Source: a bacterium
GTDB lineage: Bacteria > Hinthialibacterota > Hinthialibacteria > Hinthialibacterales > Hinthialibacteraceae
Length of the DNA stretch: 43,791 nucleotides
NCBI GenBank assembly: GCA_016125385.1
Contig: WGLV01000009.1
Span: 1 to 43,791, forward strand
Reading direction: 5' to 3'
The notes beneath the pieces are model-generated. The model made no database searches, was not told where the DNA came from, and saw only the letters and a list, made by a program, of their open reading frames with translations. Position numbers and translations under genes: made by a program. Shown piece by piece: positions 8,984 through 16,480 of this stretch; within the stretch, counting starts at the first letter, position 1, and the number at the start of each line of letters is the position of its first letter.

Positions 8984-10036
8984 ATGCACAATCCTTTACC
9001 GCCTCGAAAAGACACTCCCTCGTTCTGGCGTGAGGGCCATGAGGGCAAGGCCTTTCTTCATCTGGGCGAGAATCCCTTCCCGCCCAGCACCCACGTGCAG
9101 AACGCCATTGCCCGCGCGGCCGCTCACGTCAATCGCTACCCCGACACCAACTGCCTCGCCCTGCGCGAGAAGCTGGCGGAGTATATCGGCCACGGCGCCA
9201 CGGCGCAAAACGTCATCTGCGGAAACGGCTCCGACGATCTGATCGATCTCTCCGTCGTTGCGCTGACTCGGCCTGGCGAGACGGTGGGATTTTTTCCGCC
9301 CAGCTTCTTTTATTACCACTTCGTGCCCGAACGGCAGGGCCGCGCCGTCAGGCGATTCGCCCGCGTTGATGGATTCGCCCTGCCCTCGCGCGGTGATATT
9401 GAACGCGAACCCGGCGCGCAGGACGTGGCGCTCTGGTTTATCGCCAACCCCAACAACCCCACCGGTTCGTTAACGCCGCGCGCGGAGCTGCTCGAGCTGA
9501 CCGCCAGCCTGCCTGGCGTCGTCGTTGTCGATGAGTGTTATTTTGAATTCGGGGGCGAAACGGTGGCCGACTGGGCGATGGAACGCGAGGGCCGCGTGGT
9601 GTTACGCAGTCTGTCGAAGTGTTTTGGTCTGGCGGGGGTTCGGCTGGGGTACGCCGTGGCGCATCCCGCCACAATCGACGTGTTGGAACGATTCGCGCTG
9701 ACTTTTCCCGTCAACGCGCTCGCCCAGGCGGCGGGGCTGGCCGCGCTGGATGAAATCGACGCCAACCGGCTGCGCATCGAAGCGCTGATCGCGCGGCGCG
9801 GCCGCTTCGCTGAAAAGTTAGCGGCACTGGGCGCGGAGGTGATTCCATCGCGCACCAACTTCATCCTGAGCCTGTGGCCGGAGGGGTGCGACGCCATGCA
9901 GCGCCTCGCCTCGGCGGGAATACTGGTTTCCGATCAGACCGCCGCCGTGGGGGCGGGCCGCCTGGCGCTGCGCATCGCGATCGGAACCGAGGAAGAGATG
10001 GACCGCGCCGCCGCCGCGCTGGGATACGCGGGTTGA
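8984..10036 (+). CDS. hisC: Histidinol-phosphate aminotransferase-like enzyme
   Basis: PLP-dependent class I/II aminotransferase of 350 residues, the usual HisC length. In histidine synthesis HisC converts imidazole-acetol phosphate and glutamate to histidinol phosphate. Visible features: LGENPFPP (27-34), the phosphate-site GNGSDDLI (80-87), NPNNPTG (155-161), Asp183 and Tyr186 for the cofactor ring, the Schiff-base lysine Lys212 in SLSKCFGLAG, and Arg220. The ATG at 8984 has only a weak ribosome site. It converges on the sugar kinase gene with 25 bases between. There is no his operon here. The related CobD-type or aromatic aminotransferases remain possible, but the LGENPFPP and NPNNPTG pattern favours HisC. 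Confidence 0.85.
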   Translation: MHNPLPPRKDTPSFWREGHEGKAFLHLGENPFPPSTHVQNAIARAAAHVNRYPDTNCLALREKLAEYIGHGATAQNVICGNGSDDLIDLSVVALTRPGETVGFFPPSFFYYHFVPERQGRAVRRFARVDGFALPSRGDIEREPGAQDVALWFIANPNNPTGSLTPRAELLELTASLPGVVVVDECYFEFGGETVADWAMEREGRVVLRSLSKCFGLAGVRLGYAVAHPATIDVLERFALTFPVNALAQAAGLAALDEIDANRLRIEALIARRGRFAEKLAALGAEVIPSRTNFILSLWPEGCDAMQRLASAGILVSDQTAAVGAGRLALRIAIGTEEEMDRAAAALGYAG

Positions 10037-10061
10037 ACGAGACCGGCGGCTGAATCCGCGC

Positions 10062-11099
10062 CTAGGCGCTGGCGTAAAGCGCCTTGTGTTTGTTCCACGC
10101 TTCCATTACCTGCTCGGGCGAGGCCTGGCCGGTAGTGCCCAATTGACGAATCGTAACCGACGCCACCAGGTTGCCGATCACGGCGGCCTGGTTGGGCGTC
10201 GCGCCCGCGCACAGGGCCGAGACGATGCCGGCCGACACGCTGTCGCCCGCTCCGACGATGTCGATGGGGCCGTCGACCGGCGGGCAGGGCAATACGTCCT
10301 GAGTTTCCGGCGTGGTGGGGCAGATGCCCTCTTTGTCGAGCGTGAGAAAGACCGTGCGCCCGGTGCGCTCCATCAACTCGCGGGCGCATTGCCGGGCGAG
10401 ATCAGACGGCGGCTCGGCGGGCGGATCTTCCCGCATCGCTTTGACGCATTCGAAGCGGTTGGGTTTGACGATCACGTTGCTGAACTCGCCGATGCGCACC
10501 CGGCTGTCGGCGTAAAACAGGGTGTTGGGGCAGCGCTCGGGCAGTTCGGCCAGCACCTCGCGCACCCGGCTGGTGATTACGCCGCAGTCGCGCTCTTCCA
10601 CCTGATCGGCGACGATGATCGCGTCGAAATCGGGCGCGAGTTCCTTCAGTTTGGCGATGATTTCGCCTTCCAGCGTTTTCAGCAGCAGGCGGCGGTTTTT
10701 GGTATCCTGCCGTTCGAGCTCGACCTCGCCGCCGGGCTGGCGCGACATGGGCTTGGTATACGTGGGGGTGAATCGTTCCGCCGATTCAATCAGCAACGGT
10801 TCGATGCGGCGGGCGCGCAAGGCTTTTTTTAACTCATAGCCTTCGCCGTCGTCGCCGATGATCGAGATCACGCCCACCCGGCCGACGCCCAGCGCGGCCA
10901 GGTTGTTGCAGACCGTGCCCGCCGCGCCGGGCTGGGTGCGCTTGCCCACGATCTGGTGAGCGGGTTTTCCGGTTTCGATCGAGATTTCTTCGAGCGCGGG
11001 GTCGATTTCGAGATACTTGTCGAGAAACAGGTCGCCGAACACGGCGATGCGCAACGTCCCGAACTTCTCCAGCAACGCCTTCACTCTTGCGTCATCCAT
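10062..11099 (-). CDS. PfkB-family sugar kinase, HldE N-terminal (heptose kinase)-like
   Basis: A ribokinase/PfkB-fold kinase of 345 residues resembling the D-glycero-D-manno-heptose-7-phosphate kinase half of HldE (RfaE1). Visible are the N-terminal strand FGDLFLDKY (21-29), the substrate region QPGAAGTVCNNLAALG (56-71), KPNRFE (212-217) and the catalytic GAGD at 283-286 with Asp286 as base. There is no cytidylyltransferase domain, so it is a stand-alone kinase. An upstream ATG at 11123 is in frame, but the ATG at 11099 has GGGGAG twelve bases upstream and gives the better start. It is the last gene of a minus-strand set with a GT2 glycosyltransferase and a radical SAM protein, which supports a role in envelope sugar assembly. 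Another sugar substrate is possible. Confidence 0.83.
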   Translation of the reverse strand: MDDARVKALLEKFGTLRIAVFGDLFLDKYLEIDPALEEISIETGKPAHQIVGKRTQPGAAGTVCNNLAALGVGRVGVISIIGDDGEGYELKKALRARRIEPLLIESAERFTPTYTKPMSRQPGGEVELERQDTKNRRLLLKTLEGEIIAKLKELAPDFDAIIVADQVEERDCGVITSRVREVLAELPERCPNTLFYADSRVRIGEFSNVIVKPNRFECVKAMREDPPAEPPSDLARQCARELMERTGRTVFLTLDKEGICPTTPETQDVLPCPPVDGPIDIVGAGDSVSAGIVSALCAGATPNQAAVIGNLVASVTIRQLGTTGQASPEQVMEAWNKHKALYASA

Positions 11100-11163
11100 G
11101 TCAGATCGTCTCTCCCCGTTCATGATTCGAAACGCGCTGGTTTCAACGCGTTCGGCGAATAAG

Positions 11164-12060
11164 TTAAATCCACTTTTTTGAGCGGCGCAGGCGGATGAGA
11201 GGAAAGGCGAAAAACATCAGCGCCGCGCGCAGGTAATAGATATCGATGTACCGCCACAGCGGCAGATAGGGAAAACGGGGGCGGTAGCGCAACGTATCGG
11301 CGATCTTGAGCCGCCACGAGGCGAGAAACATCGCCAGCCCCCAGTTTTTGAGCAGGTAATACATCCGGATGCGCTCGTGATAGTAATGATAATCGACCTG
11401 CCCCCGCGCGGTGCGGCCCGGTGTGGCGTAATGATGGACGATTTTCACCTCGGGATCGATGACGAAGCGATAGCCGCGCTTGCGCATCCGCTGGCAGAGG
11501 TCGCCGTCTTCAAACAGATAGAAATAAAATTCGTCGAAGCCGCCCGTCTCGCGCACGGCGGCGGTTTTGAACAGGCAGAAACAGGTGGAGAGAATGTGCG
11601 GATCGTCCGTCATCGCCACCGACGCGGCGGGGTCGTAGTTGCCTTCCCAGTCGGTGGTGGGCGAGACGCACCACACCTGGGTGAGTGCGTCGTCGCCATA
11701 GATCACGCCGCCCGCTCCAGCGAGAGCGTCATCGCCGCGCAGGGTTTCGATCAACCGCGCCGGGCCGCCGGGCGTGACCAGTTCGGCGTCTGAATCCATG
11801 TAGAGCACAAACTCGCCGCGCGCGGCGCGCGTGCCCTGGTTGCGGGCGCGGCAGGCTCCGGCGTTGCGCTTGTTTTCGATCAACGCGACGTCCGGCTGTT
11901 TGCGCAGCCACTCCAGCGAGCCGTCGCTGGAACCGTTGTCGGCGACAATGATCTCCAGACGAACGCCCTCCGCGCGGCGCAACGAATCGATGGCCTTTTT
12001 GAGATAGTCGAGCCGGTTCCAACTGACCAGCACGGCGGAAACGAGCGGTGCGTCGTTCAT
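11164..12060 (-). CDS. Family 2 glycosyltransferase
   Basis: A GT-A fold inverting glycosyltransferase of 298 residues, similar to rhamnosyl/galactosyl transferases that act on surface glycans. Residues 7-16 form the first strand (VSAVLVSWNR follows), ADNGSSDGS is at 40-48 and the metal-binding DSD at 89-91 in LYMDSDAE. The acceptor-side motif FYFYLFEDGDLCQRMRKRGY contains the ED catalytic-base pattern. The C-terminus has aromatic and basic residues with a hydrophobic stretch (LRAALMFFAFPLIRL) likely to touch the inner membrane. A GTG at 12090 offers a 10-residue longer start; the ATG at 12060 lines up with family N-termini. It lies 64 bases before the HldE-like kinase, on the same strand, and is probably cotranscribed. 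Confidence 0.88.
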   Translation of the reverse strand: MNDAPLVSAVLVSWNRLDYLKKAIDSLRRAEGVRLEIIVADNGSSDGSLEWLRKQPDVALIENKRNAGACRARNQGTRAARGEFVLYMDSDAELVTPGGPARLIETLRGDDALAGAGGVIYGDDALTQVWCVSPTTDWEGNYDPAASVAMTDDPHILSTCFCLFKTAAVRETGGFDEFYFYLFEDGDLCQRMRKRGYRFVIDPEVKIVHHYATPGRTARGQVDYHYYHERIRMYYLLKNWGLAMFLASWRLKIADTLRYRPRFPYLPLWRYIDIYYLRAALMFFAFPLIRLRRSKKWI

Positions 12061-12171
12061 GAGCGTTTCATCGAATCGCAACGAATTCACAAACCGGTCC
12101 GCGCGCGTCGGGCGCGTTCATCCAAAATAAACTCTGACGAAAAATAGGAAAGGCTTGCGGAAAGTGAGCCG

Positions 12172-13263
12172 TCAGACGGCGGCCGCGGCGGCTTTGCGCT
12201 CCTGCATCTCCTGCAGGCTGGTAAGAACAAAGCAGGTGTGGGTGCAGACGCACCCGGTGATGCGGGCGCGGCGCGCCTCGGCCTCGGGCGAGGCCCACAA
12301 GCGGCCCAGATCGTAATCGTAATCGCGCAGGTGGGCGAACGGCGTGGTGAACTCGCAGGCGGCGACGGAGCCGTCGCTGTAGATCACGCCGATGGTGCGG
12401 CCCGCCGAGAGGCATTTGAAGGGCGTGGGCTTGCCGAGGTAGAGATCGGTCTGAATCTGCAGCTGCTCGACGAACTGATCGAAATGACCGCCCTCGCGCC
12501 GGTTGATCGAGCGGATAGTTTCAACAATCCCGTCGAGTTCTTCACGCGGCGGCAGCCCGCAGTCGCGCGGGTCGTCGGGCTGATATACGTCTTCGGGGAT
12601 GCCCCACGCCGAAAAACTGGCTCCGCGCACGAGGTCGTAGGCGTGCTGTACGCCGACTTCATCCCACAGAATGCGAGCCAGCGGATCGATTTCGTGGTAG
12701 TTGCCCTTGTTGACGTTGGTGAGCACAACCACGCGGAAATACGGATGCTGTTCGGCGAGTTTGACCAGCTCTTTCAGGTTCCGGGTGATTTTCGTAAAAC
12801 TGCCCGGCAGGCGGCGTACACGGTCATGCGTCTCGGCCAGCCCGTCGATGCTGACCTGAAACGATAGAAACTTCTGATACTTCGCGGCCAGGTCGCTCTC
12901 GACCAGCGCGCGCATGCGTTCCATCAACAGGCCGTTGGTATTGACCTGAACGTTGTGGGTCTGGTTATCGCGGAAGAAGTTCTCGACGATATCGGCCACG
13001 TCGTTGCGCAGAAAAGGCTCGCCGCCGGTCATGGCGACGGTGCGCAAGGAAGGCGTGGTGGAGGCGAGGCGGCCCAGCTGTTCGCGCGTCATCTCGTCGC
13101 CGGGATCGTCGATGCGCTCCCAGAACATGCAGTGATCGCAACGCATGTTGCAGCGATCGGTCAGAAAGAGAATGACGTCCTTGAGGCGCGATTCGGGGTA
13201 GCCCTCCCAGTAATTGGGCTCGGCGCCGGAAAAAGGACGCAACCAGTTCGACAGAAACCGCAT
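12172..13263 (-). CDS. Radical SAM protein with Cys-rich (SPASM-like) C-terminus
   Basis: A 363-residue radical S-adenosylmethionine enzyme. The [4Fe-4S] motif is CNMRCDHC (Cys38, Cys42, Cys45), followed by the SAM-binding GGEP at 79-82 and a TIM-barrel core with VNTNG and QVSIDG strands. The C-terminal Cys set (Cys284, Cys303, Cys338, Cys340, Cys344) suggests a SPASM- or twitch-type auxiliary cluster. The last residues are poly-Ala. There is no signal peptide. It is first in the minus-strand cassette with GT2 glycosyltransferase and PfkB kinase, so a sugar- or lipid-linked substrate is plausible; no peptide precursor gene is visible next to it, which argues against a peptide-maturase role. 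Substrate unknown. Confidence 0.88.
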   Translation of the reverse strand: MRFLSNWLRPFSGAEPNYWEGYPESRLKDVILFLTDRCNMRCDHCMFWERIDDPGDEMTREQLGRLASTTPSLRTVAMTGGEPFLRNDVADIVENFFRDNQTHNVQVNTNGLLMERMRALVESDLAAKYQKFLSFQVSIDGLAETHDRVRRLPGSFTKITRNLKELVKLAEQHPYFRVVVLTNVNKGNYHEIDPLARILWDEVGVQHAYDLVRGASFSAWGIPEDVYQPDDPRDCGLPPREELDGIVETIRSINRREGGHFDQFVEQLQIQTDLYLGKPTPFKCLSAGRTIGVIYSDGSVAACEFTTPFAHLRDYDYDLGRLWASPEAEARRARITGCVCTHTCFVLTSLQEMQERKAAAAAV

Positions 13264-13374
13264 GTTCTTTCCTTTACCAAAATTACAGGCCTGAACTCAA
13301 TCAACCATGATAGCAAGCCCGCCGTTCCGTGCAACGGAGCGCATCCCGAAGCCGGATGGCCTCAACCGGTTAAT
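13103..13374 (+). promoter_or_regulatory. Probable extended -10 promoter for the antitoxin-like gene (13374-13403; see 13398 entry)
   Basis: Listed with its precise position in the entry that begins at 13374 and ends at 13403. Confidence 0.05.
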
Positions 13375-13403
13375 TCGCCACGAAACAGAAATAATGGTAT
13401 ACT
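13374..13403 (+). promoter_or_regulatory. Probable sigma-70 extended -10 promoter
   Basis: TATACT at 13398-13403 is preceded by TGG, giving an extended -10, and a weak -35 (TTCGCC, 13374-13379) lies 18 bases upstream. It faces the small gene that starts at 13445. Confidence 0.45.
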
Positions 13404-13444
13404 GACAACAAGCAGAACCATGTCTTATTCGTTTGAGAATACCG

Positions 13445-13687
13445 ATGACTCATACCTTTAAAGAGACGGTTACGATCAAATCAGGCGGTCTTATCGAAAT
13501 TCGGCGGCCCGATCTTCCTGAAGGCGCGATCGCCGATGTTGAGTTAACCGTTCATCTCTCCGATTCGTCTGAAAAATTCCCCCGTTTTTCTGATTTTTTC
13601 GGCCAGATCAAAAACTGTTTCGTCAGTGGAGATGAAATGGAATTGTTTTTTCGCGCGGAGCGGGATTCATGGGAGAGACGATTCTAA
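13445..13687 (+). CDS. Small antitoxin-like protein, orphan
   Basis: An 80-residue protein. The N-terminal half is beta-rich (KETVTIKSGGLIEIRRPDLPEGAIADVELTV would span two strand pairs), as in AbrB/VapB-type or similar DNA-binding antitoxins, and the C-terminal part (FFGQIKNCFVSGDEMELFF, then ERDSWERRF) resembles the toxin-binding tail GKGxxxSxEEVDxFIRxERDxWE seen in small antitoxin-like proteins. No toxin gene is next to it: the 200 bases after it hold no open frame resembling a PIN or RelE protein. The ATG at 13445 is preferred over one 12 bases upstream. Family assignment is inference from pattern only. Confidence 0.6.
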   Translation: MTHTFKETVTIKSGGLIEIRRPDLPEGAIADVELTVHLSDSSEKFPRFSDFFGQIKNCFVSGDEMELFFRAERDSWERRF

Positions 13688-13890
13688 TCTTAATCCTATT
13701 GATGGCGTCAAGATTGTGTCATTTCATGATCTAAGTCTGATTTGATCCCACCCTTCTTTCTCCTCGAAACGGATCGTTCCCCTGAATCAGTTTATTCCCC
13801 TTGCGCCAGATCAATTTTTTTGATGTCTTTTTCTATCGAATTAGTCATAATTGAATAGTTCGCTTTCATGCTCTCCCGGGGAGAACGACC

Positions 13891-14568
13891 ATGAAAAAAG
13901 GTTTCACGCTGATTGAATTGTTGATCGTGGTGGCGATCATCGGCATTCTGGCCGCGATCGCCGTGCCCAACTTTCTGAACGCGCAGTCGCGCGCCAAAAT
14001 CGCGCGGTCGTACGCCGATATCCGCACTATCATGACCGCCATCGAGTCGATGCGCGTCGAACGGAACCTGTTGCCGGTCGATTTCTGGGACGACGACACC
14101 GACTGGGGCCAGAAACGGTTGCGGGAGGATTTTAACGGCGTCGGCGGCGATCATAACGATCGCGGCGGCACGACGGGCATTCTTGCGCCGCTCACCACGC
14201 CTATCGCGTACATGAGTTCCGTACCGCTCGATCCCTTCGCCGCGTTTAACGGGCAGGCGATCAACGGCATGAACGACACCACCACCACGCTGATCTCCGC
14301 CGACCAGTTGCCTCCGGTCACCTACCTCTACATGGACGAAGAAGCGCCCGCCAGCCAGAGCGATCATAGCGGCGCGCTGGTGTTCGGCGCGGCTCAGTTT
14401 CCGTATATCCGCCCCTTGCAGGCGGGCGAATACGTGCTGATCGCCTACGGGCCCGACTCGCGGCGCAATAATCCGCCCGGGTACGGGTATCCGTATTCAT
14501 CCAGCAATGGACTGATCAGCCTGGGCGATATCTGGATGCGGTCGGGCGGGCAACAGAACGACAACTAG
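13891..14568 (+). CDS. Type II/IV pseudopilin-like protein
   Basis: A 225-residue prepilin-type protein. The leader MKKG is followed by the mature N-terminus FTLIELLIVVAIIGILAAIA, with the Glu5 of the mature protein present, so a prepilin peptidase should cleave after Gly4 and methylate Phe. The helix continues to about residue 55, and the C-terminal globular part carries WDDDTDW and LAPLTTPIAYMSSVPLDPF, shared with the paralogue at 40465-41118. Such G-like pseudopilins occur as many dispersed orphans in Planctomycetota-related lineages. GGGAGA precedes the ATG. No pilus or secretion gene adjoins it. The role, structural surface filament or pseudopilus, cannot be told. Confidence 0.9.
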   Translation: MKKGFTLIELLIVVAIIGILAAIAVPNFLNAQSRAKIARSYADIRTIMTAIESMRVERNLLPVDFWDDDTDWGQKRLREDFNGVGGDHNDRGGTTGILAPLTTPIAYMSSVPLDPFAAFNGQAINGMNDTTTTLISADQLPPVTYLYMDEEAPASQSDHSGALVFGAAQFPYIRPLQAGEYVLIAYGPDSRRNNPPGYGYPYSSSNGLISLGDIWMRSGGQQNDN

Positions 14569-14585
14569 CCGCCGGTTCGCGGTGG

Positions 14586-15089
14586 TCAGGGGTTTGAGTG
14601 AAGCGAGGCGTATTCCTGTACGGCTTCTTCCTGCCAGAAGGTTTCGACGGCGCTGGGGCGGTAGGTTCTGACGGTCTGGATGGCTTGTTCGGCGTTCATG
14701 CCTTTGCTGACGAGGTAACAGGAGATCATGGTCCCCGTTCGGCCCGAGCCGCCCAGGCAATGCGTGGCGACGGGGCGGCCTTCTTCCACGCACTGGCGCG
14801 CGAAGGCGACGAAGTTTTCGATCTGCGAGGGGGTGGGGGCGGTCATATCGGGCACGGGGATGTGAAGATAACGGAAGCCCGCTTCTTCAAACACGGCGCG
14901 GGGCAGCGGCGCTTCGGTGAGCGAGACGATGGCGCCGACGCCGAGTTCTTTCAGCTGGTTGATCTCATGGTTCATTTCTTCGCGGGCCGCCTGATCGGCG
15001 TCTTCGAGGTAGAGCCAGGCGCGCAGGGCGGTGGGCATACCCATGCCGCCGACTTCGTTCTCGATCACCCAGTAAAAATTACTCAGCAT
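14586..15089 (-). CDS. Dual-specificity / tyrosine-type protein phosphatase
   Basis: A 167-residue Cys-based phosphatase of the DSP/PTP fold. The P-loop HCLGGSGRTGT carries the catalytic Cys111 and Arg117, and Asp81 in PVPDMTAP is the likely general acid. This kinetic scheme hydrolyses phosphotyrosine, phosphoserine/threonine or other phosphate monoesters. An N-terminal NFYWVIENEVGGMGMP segment is typical of compact bacterial and archaeal members. The ATG has GGAAGG upstream. It follows the rmlA-like gene on the same strand, but a terminator separates them. There is no export signal. Substrate is unknown. Confidence 0.88.
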   Translation of the reverse strand: MLSNFYWVIENEVGGMGMPTALRAWLYLEDADQAAREEMNHEINQLKELGVGAIVSLTEAPLPRAVFEEAGFRYLHIPVPDMTAPTPSQIENFVAFARQCVEEGRPVATHCLGGSGRTGTMISCYLVSKGMNAEQAIQTVRTYRPSAVETFWQEEAVQEYASLHSNP

Positions 15090-15144
15090 AACGCCATCCC
15101 TTCCAACGTGTTCCCGAAATACGAATCAATAAAACAAATCAGAA

Positions 15145-15172
15145 CCGCCGGGCGTCACACGAAACCCGGCGG
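15145..15172 (-). terminator. Terminator downstream of the rmlA-like gene
   Basis: An 8-bp GC-rich stem (15145-15152 with 15165-15172), 12-base loop; on the minus strand it is followed by a T-rich stretch (TTCTGATTTGTTTTATT). It ends the rmlA transcript before the phosphatase gene. Confidence 0.65.
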
Positions 15173-15261
15173 CGATATCGTTCTTGCTGAAGACCCACTC
15201 GGATTCACCGCGTTCAACCCGAAATGGATTAACCAATCGATCTTATTGTAACCGGCTCGCG

Positions 15262-16335
15262 TCAGCGCAGAATGGCTTCGCTCTCGTCCGAGATCACCAG
15301 CTTGTACGAACGCGGGCGGCGCTCGCTGCAACTGATGGTGACGTTGCGGCCCAGAATGCTGTGGTCGATGCGCTCGCCTACGTCGCGGATGACGCAGTTC
15401 TGCATGATGACGCTGTACTCCACCTCGCAGTTGGTCAGGCGCGAGTCGTCGCCGATCGAGGTGAAGCTGCCCACGAATGAATCCTGAATCGTACAGTTTT
15501 TGCCGATGACCACTGGCCCGCGAATGGTGCTGTTGACGATCCGCGCGCCCTTGCCGATGATCACGTCGCCGCGCACGTCCGACTCGGCGTCGACCTCGCC
15601 CTGAACGTCGCCCTCGATTCCACCCAGAACCAGGCGGTTGGCTTCGATCATGTCGTCGGGGTTTCCCGCGTCGATCCACCAGCCTTCGAGCACGTGATGG
15701 GCGACGTCGTAGCCTCCGTCGATCAGGCCCTGAATCGCGTCGGTGATTTCATATTCGCCCCGCGCGGAGGGCTTTAGCGATTCAGTGACCTTGTGAATGA
15801 CCGGCGAAAAGACGTAGATGCCGATGGCGGCGAGGTTGGTGGGCGGGTCTTTGGGTTTTTCGATCAGTTTGACCACGCGGTCGTTTTCCATCAGCGCGAT
15901 GCCGTACAACTCGGGTTTATCGACGCGGCGCAGGCAGATCAGTGCGCCGGGATCGGCGGATTTGAACTTCTCGACCGCGCCCTCCAGCCCTTCTTCGAGC
16001 AGGTTGTCGCCCAGGTACATTACAAAGGGCGAGTCGCCCAGAAATTCACGCGAGACCATGATGGTGTGGGCGATGCCCAGCGGCTGTTCCTGCTGAATAT
16101 ACGAGATGGAGACGCCGAATTCGCCGCCGTCGCCCAGCACGTCGGCCATGTCGCGCGTATTGTCGCTGACCACGATGCCGATCTCGCTAACCCCGACCCG
16201 TTTCAGTTTTTCGATGGCGTATACAACCAACGGCTTATTGGCGATGGGGATGAGCGGCTTGGAATTGGTGAACGTCAGCGGACGGAGGCGCTTGCCCCGG
16301 CCCGCGCAGGGAATAATCGCTTTCAGTCGGCTCAT
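15262..16335 (-). CDS. rmlA: Sugar nucleotidyltransferase, long RmlA type (glucose-1-phosphate thymidylyltransferase-like)
   Basis: Activates a sugar 1-phosphate with a nucleoside triphosphate, most likely dTTP and glucose-1-phosphate, for envelope polysaccharides. The 357-residue protein has the nucleotide-binding loop AGRGKRLRPLT (11-21) and SKPLIP, the metal site LGDN near 108-111, the sugar-site EKPKDPP and EITDAIQ, and WWIDAGNPDD. From about residue 240 onward there is a left-handed beta-helix of hexapeptide type (VIIGKGARI, VVIGKNCTI), which marks the long archaeal/bacterial form. It lies 145 bases downstream of cca on the same strand. Uridylyl or acetyltransferase-fused variants are less likely. 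The ADP-glucose family differs in its N-terminal loop. Confidence 0.88.
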   Translation of the reverse strand: MSRLKAIIPCAGRGKRLRPLTFTNSKPLIPIANKPLVVYAIEKLKRVGVSEIGIVVSDNTRDMADVLGDGGEFGVSISYIQQEQPLGIAHTIMVSREFLGDSPFVMYLGDNLLEEGLEGAVEKFKSADPGALICLRRVDKPELYGIALMENDRVVKLIEKPKDPPTNLAAIGIYVFSPVIHKVTESLKPSARGEYEITDAIQGLIDGGYDVAHHVLEGWWIDAGNPDDMIEANRLVLGGIEGDVQGEVDAESDVRGDVIIGKGARIVNSTIRGPVVIGKNCTIQDSFVGSFTSIGDDSRLTNCEVEYSVIMQNCVIRDVGERIDHSILGRNVTISCSERRPRSYKLVISDESEAILR

Positions 16336-16480
16336 GCTCTCCTCGTCTTTTTTTACGAATAAGATGAACAGTGGTGATTCGCCGAAATCCGGTTTTGCAT
16401 AGAGGGATCATTCAAAACGAAGTGAACCGGATCGCCCTTATGATAGCACGACGGGCGTCAAAACCAGCCTCTCGCCCGGG

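Noticed and set aside
13103-13374. A feature entry with reversed coordinates (13374 to 13103) for the antitoxin-like gene promoter
   Set aside because: It is a coordinate slip. The correct promoter is the separate entry at 13374-13403; the reversed entry, given confidence 0.05, should be ignored.
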